From contig NZ_CP162006.1 in NCBI RefSeq assembly GCF_040822085.1, positions 558,001 to 622,000 of the forward strand: 64,000 nt of DNA, given 5' to 3'. This document shows, piece after piece, positions 25,450-33,984 of this stretch (positions are counted from its first letter, which is position 1; the number at the start of each line of letters is the position of its first letter). The position numbers and the translations under genes are program-made. The notes under the pieces are model-generated. The model was not told where the DNA came from and did not search any database. It saw only the letters and a list, made by a program, of their open reading frames with translations. This DNA comes from Rhodoferax sp. WC2427 (GTDB lineage Bacteria; Pseudomonadota; Gammaproteobacteria; Burkholderiales; Burkholderiaceae_C).

Positions 25450-27512
25450 GGTGCGGGTTCGACGGCGGATGCGGCGGCGGCTTCGGGCTCGTCCATATCG
25501 ACGGCGATGGCGATCGGCCCGGCGGCGGTGTCGTCCTCGTCGTCTTCGGTTTCTTCTTCGGCGGCTGCGTCCGATGCCACTTCGACCGGCGTGTCCAGCC
25601 GCTCGACCACGGTACCGTGCACATCCAGGGTAATTTCGTCGATGTCGCCCAGCTTGACCCGCACCTTGGCGCCGCGTGGCGCATCGCCCATCACCGGCAG
25701 TACCAGCGGTAAATCGTCCGCGCGGACCATGCCGTCCTTGAAGACGGTGCCGACGATTTCGGTGATGCCGTTTTGCTGCAGGTACTTGAGCGTCCAGAAG
25801 CGCTCCATCGCGCCCTGGTAGCCGTTGTAGGTGGCGTAGGCCGCGTCAAACATCGAGATGATGGAGAACAGGTCGGCATCCTTGGGCTTGAACGGCGCGG
25901 CCAGGGCGGCGGTCTTGCCGTGCCGCGCGCAGGCGATGATCTGCCACTGGTTGACCAGGTCGGTGTAGCGGCGCAGGGGCGAGGTGCTCCAGGCATAGCT
26001 TTTCACCCCGATGCCCGCGTGCGGCAGCGCCTTGGTGCCCATGCGCACCTTCACGCCGGGCAGCAGGCTGGCCTGGCTGCGGTAGATGCCGGGCACACCG
26101 TTCTCGGCCATCCACTGGCCCCAGGTACTGTTGGCCAGGATCATGGCCTCGGCCACCATCAGGTCCAGGGGCGCGCCACGTTGGCGGGTGGTGATTTGCA
26201 CCTGCTCGTCGCCCACCGGCTCGTCGGCGGTCTTGCCCAGCAGCTTGAAGTTGTAGTCGGGCCGGTTGAAGTTCTCGGGCTTGCCCCGCACCACTTCGCG
26301 CTGGGCTTTCAGGTGTTTCGCCAGTTTATACAAAAATGATAGCTGCTCACGCTCAATGGATAAGCGTGGAATGCCAATTTCATGCTCAAATCAGGGTTCT
26401 CCAGCCACTCTGCCGTGACCAGCGTATCGAGCTGGTCGTGGCGCAGATTGGCGGCAATGTGCACCCGCTCCAGCTTCGTCTCGGTGGCGGTGATCTCCAG
26501 CGTGGCCTCATCCAGCGTGGCGTACAGCGACACGGCGGGGCAGTCGCGGCCCTCTTGCAGGGTGTAGTTTTGCACCACCGCGTCGGGCAGCATGGTCAGC
26601 TTGTAGCCGGGCATGTAAACGGTGGACAGGCGGGCACGGCCCAACTGGTCGATGGCGCTGCCCGGCGTGATGGCCAGGCCGGGCGCGGCAATGTGGATGC
26701 CCAGCGTCACCGTGCCCGTACCCAGGCCCTGCACCGACAGCGCATCGTCGATTTCGGTGGTTTGCGAATCGTCGATGGAAAACGCCTGCGCGGTCGACAG
26801 CGGCAGGTCGTCGTTGATGAGCGGTGCGTCCAGGTTCTGGAAGCCCGTGCCCTTGGGGAAGTTTTCCAGCAAAAACCGCCGCCAGTGGAACTGGTAGGGC
26901 GAGTCGATGGCACCGGCGTGCTGCAGCAGTACCAGCGGCGCCTTGTGGGTGGCACGCGAGGCCTCCACCACGGCCTTGTATTCGGGGCCGTTTTTATCGG
27001 GTTTGAACAGTATTTTGTATAGCTGCTCACGCACAGCTGGCGGGCATGAGCCCTGGCTGAGCTCCTTCTGCCCAACGTGCAATTTGGATAGCAAGCTGCT
27101 GCTTCTTCTCGATGGCGGCCAGCGCCAGTTGCAGGATCTCGGCCGAGGCCTTGCGAAACCGCCCCTTGCCCGCGCGGCGGAAGTAATGCGGTGCGTCAAA
27201 CAGGCGCAGCAGCATGGCGGTTTGCTGCTCCAGCGTAGCGTTAACGCTGAAATAGTCGCGCGCCAGGTCGGCAAAGCCAAAGTCTTCCTCGGGGGCGAAC
27301 TCCCAGGCCATCTCCAGCTCGATGTCGGCGGCGACCAACTGGGCACCCTGCAACAAAATGGCGGGCGTGGGCTTGTCGAACTTCAGCAGCAGGTTGGCGG
27401 CCTTGACCTTGACCCGCTTGCCACTGTCGAGCTCGACCTGCGCGGAGGACTCCGCTTCGGACAAGATGCGTCCGGCCATGAATTTTCCGGCTTCTTCAAA
27501 TAATGCAAACAT
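25446..27512 (-). CDS. RNB-domain exoribonuclease (RNase II family), two compensating frameshifts
   Basis: 3'-to-5' exoribonuclease. As written the gene lies in three pieces. Residues from MFALFEEAGKFMAG to IARWAE are in one frame; ELSQGSCPPAV...EWLENPD, including the RNB metal-site region SIDDSQTTEIDDAL, is in a second; FEHEIGIPRL...YKLAKHLKAQRE to the C-terminus returns to the first. An extra G near 27065 and a missing T near 26388 explain both shifts; they cancel, giving 688 residues. Protein sequence is conserved on both sides of each break, so sequencing error or very recent decay is likely. A dispersed-repeat copy encodes IPRLSIEREQLSF. The C-terminal tail is very acidic. Confidence 0.85.
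26331..26380 (+). repeat. Dispersed three-part repeat, copy inside the RNB gene
   Basis: Plus-strand copy: GATAGCTGCT arm, CACGCTCAATGGATAAGCGTG hairpin, then GAATGCCAATTT tail. It is antisense to the host gene, read through in frame once the nearby one-base deletion (about 26388) is corrected. Confidence 0.65.
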
Positions 27513-27543
27513 GGGCTGAATTCTCCCATGCTGGGCGGCCTGT

Positions 27544-28158
27544 TTATTTGGGCGATGGGCCAGGCAATAGGTTGAGAAAGCGAAACACGCCGTCGATGTG
27601 CGCATCGAAGTCGCTCAGGGCGTGGTCGCCGCCCTCCAGCAGCGTGGGCTGGGCGCTGGCGTAGCGGGCCGCCATCTCGCGCCAGTCCAGCACCTCGTCG
27701 CCCTTGGCGATCAGCACCCGGTAGCGCTCGGGCGGGGGCTGGTTATGCAAGGTCAGGGCCTGCAATTCGCCGACGAAGGCGGGTTCAAAATAAAAGCGCT
27801 CCTGCGGGTTTTGCCAACTGGTTTGCTCACCGATGTACTGGGCCAGGTCCCGCGCCGGGTCTACCGCGGGGTTCAGCAGCACCGCTTTGCAGCCAGTGTG
27901 CTCGGCAATCCAGGTGGCGTAAAAACCGCCCAGCGACGAGCCCACCACGGCCATCGTCGTCCAGGGCCAGTCGGCAATGCCCTGGCGCAGCAGCGCGATG
28001 GCTTCCCGCGGCGAGGGCGGCAGCTGCGGGCACCACCAGGTTACTCCAGGGTGCTGTGCGTGCACACGGGCAGCCACCTGCTGCGCTTTGGCCGACTGCG
28101 GCGACGAGCGAAAGCCATGGAGATACAGCAGATGGGTAGCAAAATGGGGCGTAAGCAT
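27544..28158 (-). CDS. YqiA-like alpha/beta hydrolase
   Basis: This 204-residue UPF0227/YqiA-type esterase begins LLYLHGFRSSPQSAKA and has the nucleophile elbow GSSLGGFYA, a later acidic residue in AKGDEVLDW and the His in GGDHALSDF. These give a plausible Ser-Asp-His triad. E. coli YqiA has esterase activity on short acyl esters; the physiological substrate is unknown. It lies 31 nt upstream of the RNB exonuclease. Confidence 0.85.
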   Translation of the reverse strand: MLTPHFATHLLYLHGFRSSPQSAKAQQVAARVHAQHPGVTWWCPQLPPSPREAIALLRQGIADWPWTTMAVVGSSLGGFYATWIAEHTGCKAVLLNPAVDPARDLAQYIGEQTSWQNPQERFYFEPAFVGELQALTLHNQPPPERYRVLIAKGDEVLDWREMAARYASAQPTLLEGGDHALSDFDAHIDGVFRFLNLLPGPSPK

Positions 28159-28270
28159 GCGAAGATGCTATCAAATCCGTATGCACTCGCGGCTTGGAAA
28201 TAGCGGGTTGAGCCATTACGATAGCCGTTTTTGGGGGACACACGTCCCAACAGATTAACTACAGAGCTCC

Positions 28271-29845
28271 ATGGCTGAACGATCCCCTGCCGAAATCGCC
28301 CGTGAAACCTTTAGGCTGCTCAGCGTCAAAAAGCTGGCCCCCACGCCTGAAAACTACCAGATTCTGTACCACGAGGTAGCGGGCACCATGGTGCCTGCGC
28401 ACTTCCCGTTTGAGCGCTTGCGGCTGATTGCGGCAGCCTTGCCTGCAAAAAACCCCGGCCAGCAAAAACAGTGCGGTCTGCTCGAATCGGCCATCACCCA
28501 GCGCAGCTGGGACGGCGTACAAAATGCTTTGGTGGGCTATGCCGGATTTGGCATGCTCGGCGCGTCCTCCAGTGGTAACTCGGGTTTTGGAGAGAGTGGC
28601 TTTGGGGCTCCGGCCAGCGCAACAGGCTCGGCCAGCGGTCAAGGCAACCCGGCGCTGACCCCCGAGTTCATGGAGCAAATCGCCCGCCTGATCGACAACT
28701 CCTTGCCCGCCCTGGGTAACGATGATCCCCGATTTCTGGAGCAGGCCCGCGAGCTGTTGGGGTTTATCCGCCAGCCGGTGCCGGACCTGCCGCGCGCCAA
28801 AACCATGCTGGCCAATTTCACCCACCGGCTGTCGTTCACGGCCGAAGACCAGTTCGAGATCAAAAATGCCTTGCTGCAGTTGCTGCACCTGGTGTTCACC
28901 AATATTGGCGAGCTGTGCCTGGACGACCAATGGCTGCGCGGCCAGATTGATGCGCTGGTGCTGGCATCCACCCCGCCGCTGAGCCTGCGCCGCCTGGATG
29001 ATGTGCAGCGGCGGCTGGTGGACGTGATTTCCAAGCAGTCCGAAGCCAAGGCCCGGGCTTTTGAGGCGCAGACGCAAATGCGCCAACTGCTGGCCGCATT
29101 TGTGGACCGGCTGTCGCTGATGGGCGAATCCAGCGGTGTGTACCACAGCAAAATTGAGGAGTGCGCGCGCAAGATCGAGCAGGTACAGACCATCGAAGAG
29201 CTCGGCCCGGTGCTGCAGTCCGCCCTCAGCGCGACCCGCAGCATGGCCTTGGACACGCAGAATTCGCGCGACCAGCTGCAGGCCATGCGTGCAAAAACCG
29301 AGCAGGCCGAGGCCGAAATCAGCAAGCTGCACCTGGAGCTGGACCGGGTCAGTGCCCAGGCTCGGCACGATCCGCTGACCGGCGCACTCAATCGGCGGGG
29401 CATGGACGAAGCTATCCAGCGTGAAATCGCCAACGCCCGGCGCAAGGGCACGCCGCTGTGCCTGGCGCTGTTGGACATCGACAACTTCAAAAAGCTCAAC
29501 GACGACCTGGGCCACGAGGCCGGGGACGAGGCTCTGGCCCACCTGGCCACCGTCACCCGCGAATCCATGCGGCCCCAGGACACCCTGGCCCGCTACGGCG
29601 GCGAAGAATTTGTCATTGTGCTGCCCGACACCCTGCTCGATCTGGGCGTGGGGGCCCTCACCCGGCTGCAGCGCGAGCTGACCAAGAAGTTCTTTTTGCG
29701 CGACAACCAGAAGGTGCTGATCACCTTCAGTGCCGGGGTGGCGCAACTCGCCGAAAGCGAGTCGGGTACCGACTGCATCAAACGCGCCGACCAGGCCATG
29801 TACCTGGCCAAGCGCAACGGCAAGAACCGCGTCCTGGCGGGCTAG
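28271..29845 (+). CDS. GGDEF-domain diguanylate cyclase
   Basis: This 524-residue cytoplasmic protein probably makes cyclic di-GMP. The C-terminal GGDEF domain (about 365-520) has DPLTGALNRRGMDEAI and the active loop RYGGEEF. The RPQD motif five residues before the loop matches the product-inhibition I-site. The first 350 residues are mostly helical with a probable coiled coil (about 255-360), no membrane helices and no sensor domain I recognise; one stretch near 90-125 is Gly/Ser-rich. The 112 bp before it, divergent from the esterase, holds a candidate promoter region only. Confidence 0.9.
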   Translation: MAERSPAEIARETFRLLSVKKLAPTPENYQILYHEVAGTMVPAHFPFERLRLIAAALPAKNPGQQKQCGLLESAITQRSWDGVQNALVGYAGFGMLGASSSGNSGFGESGFGAPASATGSASGQGNPALTPEFMEQIARLIDNSLPALGNDDPRFLEQARELLGFIRQPVPDLPRAKTMLANFTHRLSFTAEDQFEIKNALLQLLHLVFTNIGELCLDDQWLRGQIDALVLASTPPLSLRRLDDVQRRLVDVISKQSEAKARAFEAQTQMRQLLAAFVDRLSLMGESSGVYHSKIEECARKIEQVQTIEELGPVLQSALSATRSMALDTQNSRDQLQAMRAKTEQAEAEISKLHLELDRVSAQARHDPLTGALNRRGMDEAIQREIANARRKGTPLCLALLDIDNFKKLNDDLGHEAGDEALAHLATVTRESMRPQDTLARYGGEEFVIVLPDTLLDLGVGALTRLQRELTKKFFLRDNQKVLITFSAGVAQLAESESGTDCIKRADQAMYLAKRNGKNRVLAG

Positions 29846-29881
29846 CCCAGACCAACCCCTTGCAGCCGCGATAATCGCGGG

Positions 29882-31036
29882 ATGTCTGTTGTTTTTGAAA
29901 AACCCCCGCTGTGGCAGCGCATTGGGCCGCTGTTTCGCGGCTTTGACGGCCCTCTGGCATTTGCTGTTTTCATGCTGGTCTGCGCGGGCCTGCTGACCAT
30001 GTATTCCTCGGGTTTCGACCACGGCACACGCTTTGTGGACCATGGCCGCAACATGCTCTTGGCGGGGACCATCCTGTTTGTGGTGGCGCAAATCCCGCCG
30101 CAGCGGCTGATGGCGTTTGCCGTGCCGCTCTATACCGTGGGCGTGGCCTTGCTGATCGCGGTGGCCATTTTTGGCGTGACCAAAAAAGGGGCCCGGCGCT
30201 GGCTCAACCTGGGCATCACCATCCAGCCCAGTGAAATTCTCAAAATTGCCATGCCGCTGATGCTGTCTTGGTGGTTCCAGCGGCGCGAAGGGCAGTTGCG
30301 GCCACTCGACTTTCTGGTCGGCGGCCTGTTGCTGGCGGTGCCGGTAGGGCTGATCGTCAAGCAACCGGACCTGGGCACCGCCATTTTGGTGATGACCACC
30401 GGCCTGTCGGTGCTGTTTTTTGCCGGTCTGAGCTGGAAACTCATCGTGCCACCGGTGCTGCTGGGGCTGGTGGCGATTGGCCTGGTGGTGTGGAACGAAC
30501 CTGCGCTATGCGCCGACGGCGTGCGCTGGGTGGTGCTGCACGACTACCAGCAGCAGCGCATCTGCACCCTGATGGACCCCAGCCGCGACCCGCTAGGCAA
30601 AGGCTTTCACATCATCCAGGGCATGATCGCCATTGGCTCGGGCGGGGTGTTGGGCAAGGGCTTCATGCAGGGCACCCAGACCCACCTGGAATTCATTCCC
30701 GAGCGCACCACCGACTTTATTTTTGCGGCGTTTTCCGAAGAGTTTGGCCTGATCGGCAACCTGCTGCTGATTTCCGGCTTTCTGTTTCTGATATTGCGCG
30801 GCCTGGTGATCGCCATGGACGCGCCGACCCTGTTCTCGCGCCTGCTGGCGGGCAGCGTGACACTGATTTTCTTTACCTACGCCTTTGTCAATATGGGCAT
30901 GGTCAGCGGCATCTTGCCAGTGGTCGGCGTGCCGCTGCCTTTTATCAGCTACGGCGGCACGGCCATGGTCACGCTGGGGTTGGGGCTGGGCATTCTGATG
31001 TCGATCGCCAAATCCCGCCGGCTGGTGCAGTCTTGA
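29882..31036 (+). CDS. rodA: Rod-shape determining glycosyltransferase RodA
   Basis: This 384-residue multi-span SEDS protein polymerises peptidoglycan for cell elongation with PBP2. Family features: the run of about ten membrane helices, GARRWLNLGITIQPSE, LLSGFLFLILRGL and the C-terminal GVPLPFISYGGTAMVTLGLGLGIL. The usual partners mreBCD and mrdA are not adjacent; any on the other side lie outside this region. A CCGCGAT/ATCGCGG inverted repeat precedes the ATG. Confidence 0.95.
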   Translation: MSVVFEKPPLWQRIGPLFRGFDGPLAFAVFMLVCAGLLTMYSSGFDHGTRFVDHGRNMLLAGTILFVVAQIPPQRLMAFAVPLYTVGVALLIAVAIFGVTKKGARRWLNLGITIQPSEILKIAMPLMLSWWFQRREGQLRPLDFLVGGLLLAVPVGLIVKQPDLGTAILVMTTGLSVLFFAGLSWKLIVPPVLLGLVAIGLVVWNEPALCADGVRWVVLHDYQQQRICTLMDPSRDPLGKGFHIIQGMIAIGSGGVLGKGFMQGTQTHLEFIPERTTDFIFAAFSEEFGLIGNLLLISGFLFLILRGLVIAMDAPTLFSRLLAGSVTLIFFTYAFVNMGMVSGILPVVGVPLPFISYGGTAMVTLGLGLGILMSIAKSRRLVQS

Positions 31037-31097
31037 CGCGGGCAGGGGGATCGGCGACAGCCCGGCGGGCCCTGTGATCCAAGCCTAAAATGGCCCG

Positions 31098-32570
31098 ATG
31101 ATCTCTCGCGAACCCACCCTCGAACGCCTCGCCATTGCCCAATCGCTCTTGCTGGAGCCTTTTGGCCTCACCCCCGCTCACCTGGGCCGGGCGCTAGCCG
31201 AAATCACCGCGCACAAAGTGGACGATGCCGACCTGTACTTCCAGTACACCCGCAGCGAGGGCTGGAGCCTGGAGGAGGGCATCGTCAAAACCGGCTCCTT
31301 CAGCATTGACCAGGGCGTGGGCGTTCGCGCAGTAAGTGGCGAGAAAACCGCCTTTGCCTACTCTGACGACATCTCCGAAGCGGCGCTGCTTGACGCGGCA
31401 CGCACTGTGCGGTCCATTTCGGCTGCTGCGCAGAACAGACGGGCGAAAGTAGCTACACAAAAAGTAGCAAAAAGCCGCAGCCTGTACCTGGGCGTAGACC
31501 CCATCGCCACGCTGGACAGCACCGCCAAAGTCAAGCTGCTGGAACGGGTGGAAAAGCTGGCCCGTGCCAAAGACCCGCGTGTGGCGCAGGTCATGGCCGG
31601 TTTGGCGGCTGAATATGACGTGGTGATGGTTGCCCGTGCCGACGGCACCCTGGCCGCCGACGTGCGCCCGCTGGTGCGTTTGAGCGTCACAGTGATCGCC
31701 GAGGCCACCGTCAAAGGCGTGGTGCGCCGCGAAATGGGTTCGGGCGGCGGTGGCGGGCGTTTCGGCCTGGCCTACTTCGACGATGCCATGCTCAATGAAT
31801 ACGTGGATGCGGCCGTGCACGCCGCCTTGACCAACCTCGAATCCCGCCCCGCCCCGGCCGGTGTGATGACCGTAGTGCTGGGTTCCGGCTGGCCCGGCAT
31901 CCTGCTGCACGAAGCCATCGGCCACGGGCTGGAAGGCGACTTCAACCGCAAGGGCTCCAGCGCCTTCAGTGGCCGCATCGGCCAGCGCGTGGCCGCCAAG
32001 GGCGTGACCGTGCTGGACGACGGCACCCTCAGCGACCGCCGTGGCTCGCTGAATGTGGACGACGAAGGCTGTGCCAGCCAACGCAATGTGCTGATCGAAG
32101 ACGGCATCCTGAAAGGCTACATCCAGGATGCCATGAATGCCCGCCTGATGGGTGTCAAGCCCACTGGCAATGGCCGCCGCGAGAGCTACGCCCACATCCC
32201 CATGCCGCGCATGACCAACACCTACATGCTGGGTGGCGACAAAGACCCGCAGGAAATCATCGGCAGCATCAAAAAAGGCCTGTACGCCAGCAACTTTGGC
32301 GGTGGCCAGGTGGACATCACCTCGGGCAAGTTTGTGTTCTCGGCCAGCGAAGCCTACTGGGTGGAAAACGGCAAGATCCAGTACCCGGTCAAGGGCGCGA
32401 CCATCGTGGGCAGCGGCCCCGAGTGCCTGAAGAAGGTCAGCATGATCGGCAACGACATGAAGCTCGACCCCGGTGTCGGCACCTGCGGCAAAGAGGGCCA
32501 GAGCGTGCCGGTCGGCGTGGGGCAGCCCACCTTGCGCATCGACGGCCTGACGGTCGGCGGTACGGCCTGA
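31098..32570 (+). CDS. tldD: Metalloprotease TldD
   Basis: This 490-residue subunit of the TldD/TldE (PmbA) cytosolic metalloprotease degrades unfolded peptides. The zinc motif HEAIGHGLEGD (HExxxH) is near residue 270, and the C-terminal GQPTLRIDGLTVGGTA is typical. The partner pmbA is not nearby. Residues around QNRRAKVATQKVAKSRS, in a linker after the first domain, are encoded by a possible half copy of the dispersed repeat. Confidence 0.95.
   Translation: MISREPTLERLAIAQSLLLEPFGLTPAHLGRALAEITAHKVDDADLYFQYTRSEGWSLEEGIVKTGSFSIDQGVGVRAVSGEKTAFAYSDDISEAALLDAARTVRSISAAAQNRRAKVATQKVAKSRSLYLGVDPIATLDSTAKVKLLERVEKLARAKDPRVAQVMAGLAAEYDVVMVARADGTLAADVRPLVRLSVTVIAEATVKGVVRREMGSGGGGGRFGLAYFDDAMLNEYVDAAVHAALTNLESRPAPAGVMTVVLGSGWPGILLHEAIGHGLEGDFNRKGSSAFSGRIGQRVAAKGVTVLDDGTLSDRRGSLNVDDEGCASQRNVLIEDGILKGYIQDAMNARLMGVKPTGNGRRESYAHIPMPRMTNTYMLGGDKDPQEIIGSIKKGLYASNFGGGQVDITSGKFVFSASEAYWVENGKIQYPVKGATIVGSGPECLKKVSMIGNDMKLDPGVGTCGKEGQSVPVGVGQPTLRIDGLTVGGTA
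31446..31470. repeat. Possible half copy of the dispersed repeat inside tldD
   Basis: GTAGCTACACAAAAAGTAGC matches the first arm GCTAC...AAAA..AGTAGC of the family but lacks the hairpin and tail. It is read in frame as VATQKVA. Chance similarity is possible. Confidence 0.35.
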
Positions 32571-32606
32571 CTTTCTAGTTCGGTGCCTGTGGTACATTGA
32601 GCCGCT

Positions 32607-32663
32607 ATGCATCAAAGCGTGTTTGCCTACTTTTACTTTTGGTTCTCGGTCCCCGGCGGATGA
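32607..32663 (+). CDS. Aromatic leader peptide of the DAHP synthase gene
   Basis: A short open frame encodes MHQSVFAYFYFWFSVPGG, 18 residues with four Phe, two Tyr and one Trp, seven aromatics packed into residues 6-13. It lies 36 nt after tldD and 133 nt before the DAHP synthase start, and it is followed by a strong terminator. This is the layout of amino-acid attenuators such as pheL in E. coli: stalling at Phe/Tyr/Trp codons would prevent terminator formation. I see no good Shine-Dalgarno; TACATT at 32593-32598 could be a -10 making a near-leaderless transcript. Confidence 0.7.
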   Translation: MHQSVFAYFYFWFSVPGG

Positions 32664-32734
32664 GAGGCTAAGTTGTAGACAAGCAAGCCCTTCATGAAAA
32701 CCGCCGGAGCCTCAGCTCTCAGGCGGTTTTTTTT
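32655..32734 (+). promoter_or_regulatory. Transcription attenuator before DAHP synthase
   Basis: The terminator stem is CCGCC (32701-32705) with GAGC inside, loop CTCA, then GCTC and GGCGG (32722-32726), followed by eight T (32727-32734). Competing pairings exist upstream: GAGGCT (32664-32669) is complementary to AGCCTC (32708-32713), and GGCGG (32655-32659) to CCGCC. GGCT/AGCC around 32666 and 32686 could form a pause hairpin. With the leader peptide this supports regulation of aromatic synthesis by attenuation. Confidence 0.7.
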
Positions 32735-32796
32735 CGTCCTTTTTCGATCCCTTTCCGTTGCCTTTCCCTCATTTATAAAACCCACAGGAGCAGCCC

Positions 32797-33918
32797 ATGA
32801 ATGCCAAACCCCACCCTGCCAGCGACAACTGGTATGCGAGCGTCGAAAAAACCAGCAAAACCGACGACGAACGCATCAAGGACATCACCGTGCTACCCCC
32901 TCCAGAACACCTCATCCGCTTCTTCCCGATCAACGGCACCCCGGTCGAGACGCTGATTTCCACCACCCGTAAAAACATCCACAACATCATGGCGGGCACC
33001 GACGACCGCCTGCTGGTGGTGATCGGCCCCTGCTCCATCCACGACCCAGCCGCCGCCATGGACTACGCCCGCCAACTGATGGTGCAGCGCGAAAAGTACG
33101 CCGACACGCTGGAGATCGTGATGCGCGTGTACTTCGAGAAGCCCCGCACCACCGTGGGCTGGAAGGGCCTGATCAACGACCCCTACCTCGATGAAACCTA
33201 CCGCATCGACGAAGGCCTGCGCATCGCCCGCCAGTTGCTGATCGACATCAACCGCCTGGGCCTGCCCGCCGGGAGCGAGTTCCTGGACGTGATCTCGCCC
33301 CAGTACATCGGCGACCTGATCGCCTGGGGTGCCATCGGCGCGCGCACCACCGAAAGCCAGGTCCACCGCGAACTGGCCTCCGGCCTGTCGGCGCCCATCG
33401 GCTTCAAGAACGGCACCGACGGCAACATCCGCATCGCCACCGACGCAATTCAGGCGGCGGCACGCGGGCACCATTTCCTGTCGGTGCATAAAAACGGCCA
33501 GGTCGCTATCGTGCAGACGAACGGCAACAAAGACTGCCACGTCATTCTGCGTGGCGGTAAAGCACCCAACTACGACGCCGCCAGCGTGGCCGCAGCCTGT
33601 GCCGAACTCAGTGCCGCCCAGATGCCCGCCACCCTGATGGTCGATTGCAGCCACGCCAACAGCAGCAAAAAGCACGAAAAGCAAATCGAAGTGGCCCGTG
33701 ATATCGCTGGCCAAGTGGCCGGTGGCTCGCGCCAAGTGTTCGGCCTGATGGTCGAAAGCCACCTGGTCGAGGGCGCACAAAAGTTCACCCCCGGCAAGAC
33801 CGACCAGAAGTCGCTGGCCTATGGCCAAAGCATCACCGATGCCTGCCTGGGCTGGGACCAATCTTTGCAGACGCTGGAAATTTTGTCTGCCGCAGTCCAG
33901 TCCCGTCGGGTAAGCTGA
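32797..33918 (+). CDS. aroG: DAHP synthase, class I (aromatic pathway entry)
   Basis: This 373-residue enzyme condenses phosphoenolpyruvate with erythrose 4-phosphate, the first step to aromatic amino acids. Conserved elements: VIGPCSIHDPAAAMDYA, KPRTTVGWKGLINDP, GAIGARTTESQVHRELASG and the metal/substrate site DCSHANS. Length fits the AroF/G/H family. The sequence does not tell me which amino acid inhibits it; the leader rich in Phe and Tyr suggests Phe or Tyr control. ATG 32797 has CAGGAG upstream. The aroG symbol is family-level. Confidence 0.93.
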   Translation: MNAKPHPASDNWYASVEKTSKTDDERIKDITVLPPPEHLIRFFPINGTPVETLISTTRKNIHNIMAGTDDRLLVVIGPCSIHDPAAAMDYARQLMVQREKYADTLEIVMRVYFEKPRTTVGWKGLINDPYLDETYRIDEGLRIARQLLIDINRLGLPAGSEFLDVISPQYIGDLIAWGAIGARTTESQVHRELASGLSAPIGFKNGTDGNIRIATDAIQAAARGHHFLSVHKNGQVAIVQTNGNKDCHVILRGGKAPNYDAASVAAACAELSAAQMPATLMVDCSHANSSKKHEKQIEVARDIAGQVAGGSRQVFGLMVESHLVEGAQKFTPGKTDQKSLAYGQSITDACLGWDQSLQTLEILSAAVQSRRVS

Positions 33919-33984
33919 TGCTGCATGAGCGTGCCCGCGCCCACCGCGGTGCAGGCACGTTGTTTTTGTCAATGGAGCAGCAGC

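Noticed and set aside
27015..27035. TATAGCTGCTCACGC looks like another copy of the dispersed repeat
   Set aside because: It is the coding sequence for the conserved REQLYK of the RNB exonuclease and has no hairpin or tail of the repeat.
28150..28180. GATGCTATCAAAT at the esterase start as a repeat copy
   Set aside because: Only part of the first arm matches, and no hairpin or tail follows.
28259..30364. A 701-codon minus-strand frame opposite the GGDEF gene and rodA
   Set aside because: It crosses two clearly real genes in antisense and has shadow-type composition.
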